NCBI GenBank assembly: GCA_036924085.1
Contig: JAVGWX010000011.1
Location: 92,135,819-92,199,818 of the forward strand
Origin: Ariolimax columbianus
Taxonomy: Eukaryota > Mollusca > Gastropoda > Stylommatophora > Arionidae
DNA length: 64,000 bases
Direction of reading: 5' to 3'
Made by a program: the position numbers and the translations under genes. Position 1 is the first letter of the stretch, and the number at the start of each line of letters is the position of its first letter. Positions 1-64,000 of the stretch are shown one piece after another. The notes under the pieces were generated by a model, which saw only the letters and a list, made by a program, of their open reading frames with translations, had not been told where the DNA came from and searched no databases.

Positions 1-820
1 ACAGACCAATAGACAGACAGACCAATAGACAGACAGACCGACAGACAGACCAACAGACAGACGGACCAGACCAAAAGACAGACCAACAGACAGACCAGAC
101 CAACAGACAGACCAGACCAACAGACAGACCAGACCAACAGACAGACCAACAGACATACAGACTAGACCAACAAACAGACATACTAGACCAACAAACTGAC
201 AGACAGACAGAACAGATCAACAGATAGACCAGACCGAACAGACCAACAGATAGACCAGACCAACAGATAGACCAGACCAACAGACAGACCAACAAAAAGA
301 CAGACCTACCAAAAGACAGACCAACTAACAGACAGACCAACTAACAAACACTAACCAAAGGACAGACCAACTAACAAACAGACCAACAGACAGACCAATG
401 AACAGACAGACCAACCAGACCAACAGATAGACCAGACCAATAGACAGACCAGGCAAGGCAGACCAGACCAACAGACAGACCAGACCAACAGACAGACCAG
501 ACCAACAGACAGACCAGACCAACAGACAGACCAGACCAATAGACAGACCAACCAACAGACCAGAACAACAGACAGACCAGACCAACAGACAGACCAGACC
601 AACAGACAGACCAGACCAACAGACAGACCAGACCAACAGACAGACTAGACCAACAGACCAATAAATCAGACCAATAGACCAACAGACAGACCAGACCAAC
701 AGATGAGACCAACAGACATCCTAGACCAACAGACAGACCAGACCAACACACCAGACCAGACCAACAGACAGACCAGACCAATATACCAACAGACAGACCA
801 GACCAATAGACCAACAGACA
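1..820. repeat. Minisatellite, about 17 bp unit (agaccagaccaacagac)
   Basis: Irregular direct repeats of agaccaacagacagaccag and shorter CAGAC-based variants fill the left end and run off the window. Minus-strand open frames rich in V, W, C, L and S are translations of the array, not genes. Confidence 0.95.
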
Positions 821-821
821 G

Positions 822-2100
822 ATTAGAAATAGTCAGCATGGGTTTACTAGAGGGAGATCGTGCTTAACAAATCTATTAGAATTCATGGAGGAGGTTACTA
901 AAATGATAGATAGGGAAGCCAGTAGACGTTTTTTATCTAGATTTTGCAAAGTCCTTTGATTGAGTACCTCATGAAAGATTATTTCGTAAGTTAAAATCAC
1001 ATGGAATAGGTGGGGAAGTTGCAAAATGGATTGAAAATTGGTTAACAGGAAGAAGACAAAGTACTCTGAGTGATGTGAAGTAAAAAGTGGTGTGCCACAG
1101 GGCTCAGTTTTGGGACCAATTTTTGTTCTTGATATATATAAATGATTTGGACATTGATATGGGATCCATGATTGCAAAATTTGCTGATGACACAAAACTA
1201 TGCAGTAGTGTCTCATCTAAGGCAGAAGTGGATATATTGAGGTCGGATTTAGATGAAATTTGAGAATGGTCTGTAAGCTGGCAAATGGAGTTTAATGTAG
1301 ATAAATGTACAGTCATCTACATGGGTAGATCCAATATGGAACATAATTACAAAATGGGAGATAACAATATTAGAAAGATATAAAAGGAAAGGGACCTAGG
1401 GGTTATAATAGATCATACATGTAAGGCGAGTGAGCAAGTTAAGGTAGCAGTGAAAAAGGCAAATGCAATGTTAGGTAAGATAAAAAGAAATATTAAACAT
1501 AGGAGCAAGGAAGTGATCGTCAAACTGTATAAAGCATTAGTTAGACCTAGATTGGAGTACTGTGTACAGGTGTGGAGTCCTTATCATAGAGGGGATATAA
1601 ACATGCTAGAAAGTATACAAGAAAGAGCGACAAAGCTGATAGTGGGATTCCAGAATTACAGTTATGAGGAAAGACTCAGAAAAATCGGCCAACAGTGTCT
1701 AGAAAATAGAAGAATTCGTGGTGACTTAATACAAGTTTATAAGATGATCAGAGGAATGGATAAATTAGACTATAACAAGTTTTTTAAAATACAGCCACCC
1801 ACAAGAATAAGTGGACACAGCTACAAATTAACTAAAGAAAGGTCCAGATTAGATATTAGGAAATATTTTTTTAGTGGTGAATGCTTGGATTGCATAGCCA
1901 CGGAAGGTAGTGGAGGCAGGGATAGTTAATGCATTTAATAATAAATTGGATGCCCAAAGCTTTTAGACCAAGGTGATGTAAATGAAACTGGTTGTATACA
2001 GACTCAGCAGGGTCTTCTAAATCAGTATAAAGACATTAAGTTAAGACCAGACTGACTGTTTCATACCTGCCTGCCACAAAAAGAATGTATAAAGAAACTG
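822..2100 (+). mobile_element. LINE (non-LTR retrotransposon) copy A, 5'-truncated, decayed RT
   Basis: The fragment starts in the reverse transcriptase at SQHGFTRGRSCLTNLLEF. Further on, GVPQGSVLGPI (RT motif B), FADDTKLC (YXDD-type catalytic box) and WQMEFNVDKC can be read with stops and frameshifts between them. An open stretch at 1450-1929 carries the thumb and C-terminal part, from KKANAMLGKIKRNIKHRSKE through [20 protein letters not shown]. It belongs to the same family as the copies at 28163-29815 and 29820-32735. The clade looks CR1/Rex1/jockey-like, not settled. The 3' end near 2100 is approximate. It is not functional. Confidence 0.9.
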
Positions 2101-2183
2101 CTTGTACGGTTATACAACGACGATAATACAAATAATGTGTAGAAATGATCACTGTGTTGTACAAGTTGACAGGAATGTACATG

Positions 2184-2397
2184 TCACTGCCATGTTGTTC
2201 ACGGCAATGTCCGTTACTGCCATATTGTTCACGGCCATGTTGTTAACGGCAATGTCCGTCACTGCCATGTTGTTCATGGCAATGTCTGTCACTGCCATGT
2301 TGTTCACGGCAATGTCTGTCACTGCCATTTTGTTCATGGCAATGTCCATCACTGCCATGTTGTTCACGGCAATGTCTGTCACTGCCATGTGTGCCTA
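2184..2397. repeat. Minisatellite, 30 bp unit
   Basis: About seven copies of a unit built on ctgccatgttgttcacggca. As 30 is a multiple of three, frames stay open on both strands (TAMLFTAMSV on +), which is not evidence of a gene. Confidence 0.93.
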
Positions 2398-2454
2398 GCC
2401 ACATTGTTACAACTATGAATGTTACTGCCATGTTTTGAAACACCCACGTACATG

Positions 2455-2553
2455 TTGTGCCAGCACTGCTGTATGATTCTCCTCTTGTCTTGCTACTGTC
2501 CATGTTGTGCTTACTTTGTGCCAGCACTGCTGTATGATTCTCCTCTTGTCTTG
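2455..2553 (+). repeat. Duplicated 3' splice-site tract upstream of MYO6 exon 1
   Basis: A 38-base block (2455-2492) recurs perfectly at 2516-2553, immediately before the TAG of the exon 1 acceptor; the offset is 61 bp. The first copy is followed by ctac and so lacks an AG directly after the tract. Branch-point and polypyrimidine sequence is therefore present twice. Confidence 0.9.
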
Positions 2554-2556
2554 TAG

Positions 2557-63417
<60,861 letters not shown>

Positions 63418-63474
63418 GTAAGTGGACTGTTCTTATTGGCTTCTGATTTGATAACCAATCAAGATCTTATGTAT

Positions 63475-64000
63475 TGTGTGTTCCTGTGCCTATCTTGCAT
63501 GTGCCATATGTGTGTTCCATGTACCATGTGTGTGTTCCATGAGTGTGTTCCATGTGCCATGTGTGTTCCAAGCACCATGAGTGTGTTCCATGTGCTATGT
63601 GTATGTACCATGTGTGTGTTCCATGTACCATGTGTGTGTTTCGTGTTCCATGTGTGTGTTCCATGTATGTGTTCATGTACCATGTATGTGTTCATGTACC
63701 ATGTGTGTGTTCTTGGGCCATGTGCATGTGCCATGTGTGTAACATGTGCCATGTGTGTGTTCCATGTGCCATGTGTGTGTTCCATGTACCATGTGTTTGT
63801 TCCATGTGCCATGTGTGTAACATGTACCATGTGTGTGTTCCATGTGCCATGTGTGTGTTCCATGTACCATGTGTGTGTACCATTTGCCATGTGTGTGTTT
63901 CATGTGCGTGTTCCGTGTACCATGTGTGTGTTCCATGTGCCATTTGTGTGTTCCATGGGCCATGTGTGTGTTCCATGTGTCATGTGTGTGTTCCATGTGC
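63475..64000. repeat. Minisatellite, about 20 bp unit (gtgccatgtgtgtgttccat)
   Basis: About 26 copies of ccatgtgtgtgttccatgta and related units beginning some 55 bases after the exon 18 donor and running off the window. Confidence 0.95.

Noticed and set aside
1450..1929. 159-codon + frame as an independent gene
   Set aside because: It is the C-terminal part of the LINE reverse transcriptase, repeated in the copies at 28163 and 29820.

Overview
The window is a piece of an animal nuclear genome. It carries the middle of one protein-coding gene on the + strand, the unconventional myosin VI heavy chain (MYO6). Eighteen exons between 2557 and 63417 join, with GT-AG introns and consistent phases, into 2279 coding bases (759 codons plus 2 bases) without a stop or frameshift. 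They run from the middle of the motor domain through switch II, SH1/SH2, the converter, the myosin VI-specific reverse-gear insert, the IQ motif, the proximal tail and the charged single alpha-helix, to the ubiquitin-binding MIU helix. The ATP-binding P-loop (upstream) and the cargo-binding domain (downstream) lie outside. Exons are about 3.6% of the window. The MYO6 sequence, the split genes and the non-LTR and mariner elements indicate a metazoan. The transposon types suggest a lophotrochozoan such as a mollusc, but that is inference.

The introns are the unusual part. By summing arrays located by eye, about 70% of the 64 kb is tandem repeat. There are more than 50 arrays with unit lengths from about 14 to 71 bp, and almost every array has a unit of its own. 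Nearly all long open frames in the window are repeat translations, not genes.

Layout: 1-820 repeat; 822-2100 LINE copy; exon 1 at 2557; intron 1 (12.5 kb) with a G-quadruplex-prone array, a LINE endonuclease relic, a 3.5 kb C-rich block and further arrays; exons 2-7 (15186-27355) separated by arrays, with a LINE tail at 24296 and a hairpin cluster at 26486; intron 7 with two LINE copies in inverted orientation, one split by a mariner transposon with a TA target duplication; exons 8-12 (32974-43740) with LINE relics at 36816 and 39360 and a 2.6 kb (TG)n-type block; exons 13-18 (46762-63417) with a mariner relic, an RT plus RNase H LINE, and further arrays.

Two themes recur. Some arrays are copies of the gene's own splice sites: a donor at 46912 amplified dozens of times, an acceptor at 32973 with five upstream copies at exact 36 bp spacing, and a duplicated acceptor at 2556. 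Other arrays have grown inside transposon coding sequence, with the interrupted reading frame recognisable on both sides. Together they suggest that local tandem duplication acts on almost any sequence here and that purifying selection keeps it out of the MYO6 exons. I saw no promoter of MYO6, no rRNA, no CRISPR array and no convincing intact tRNA gene.
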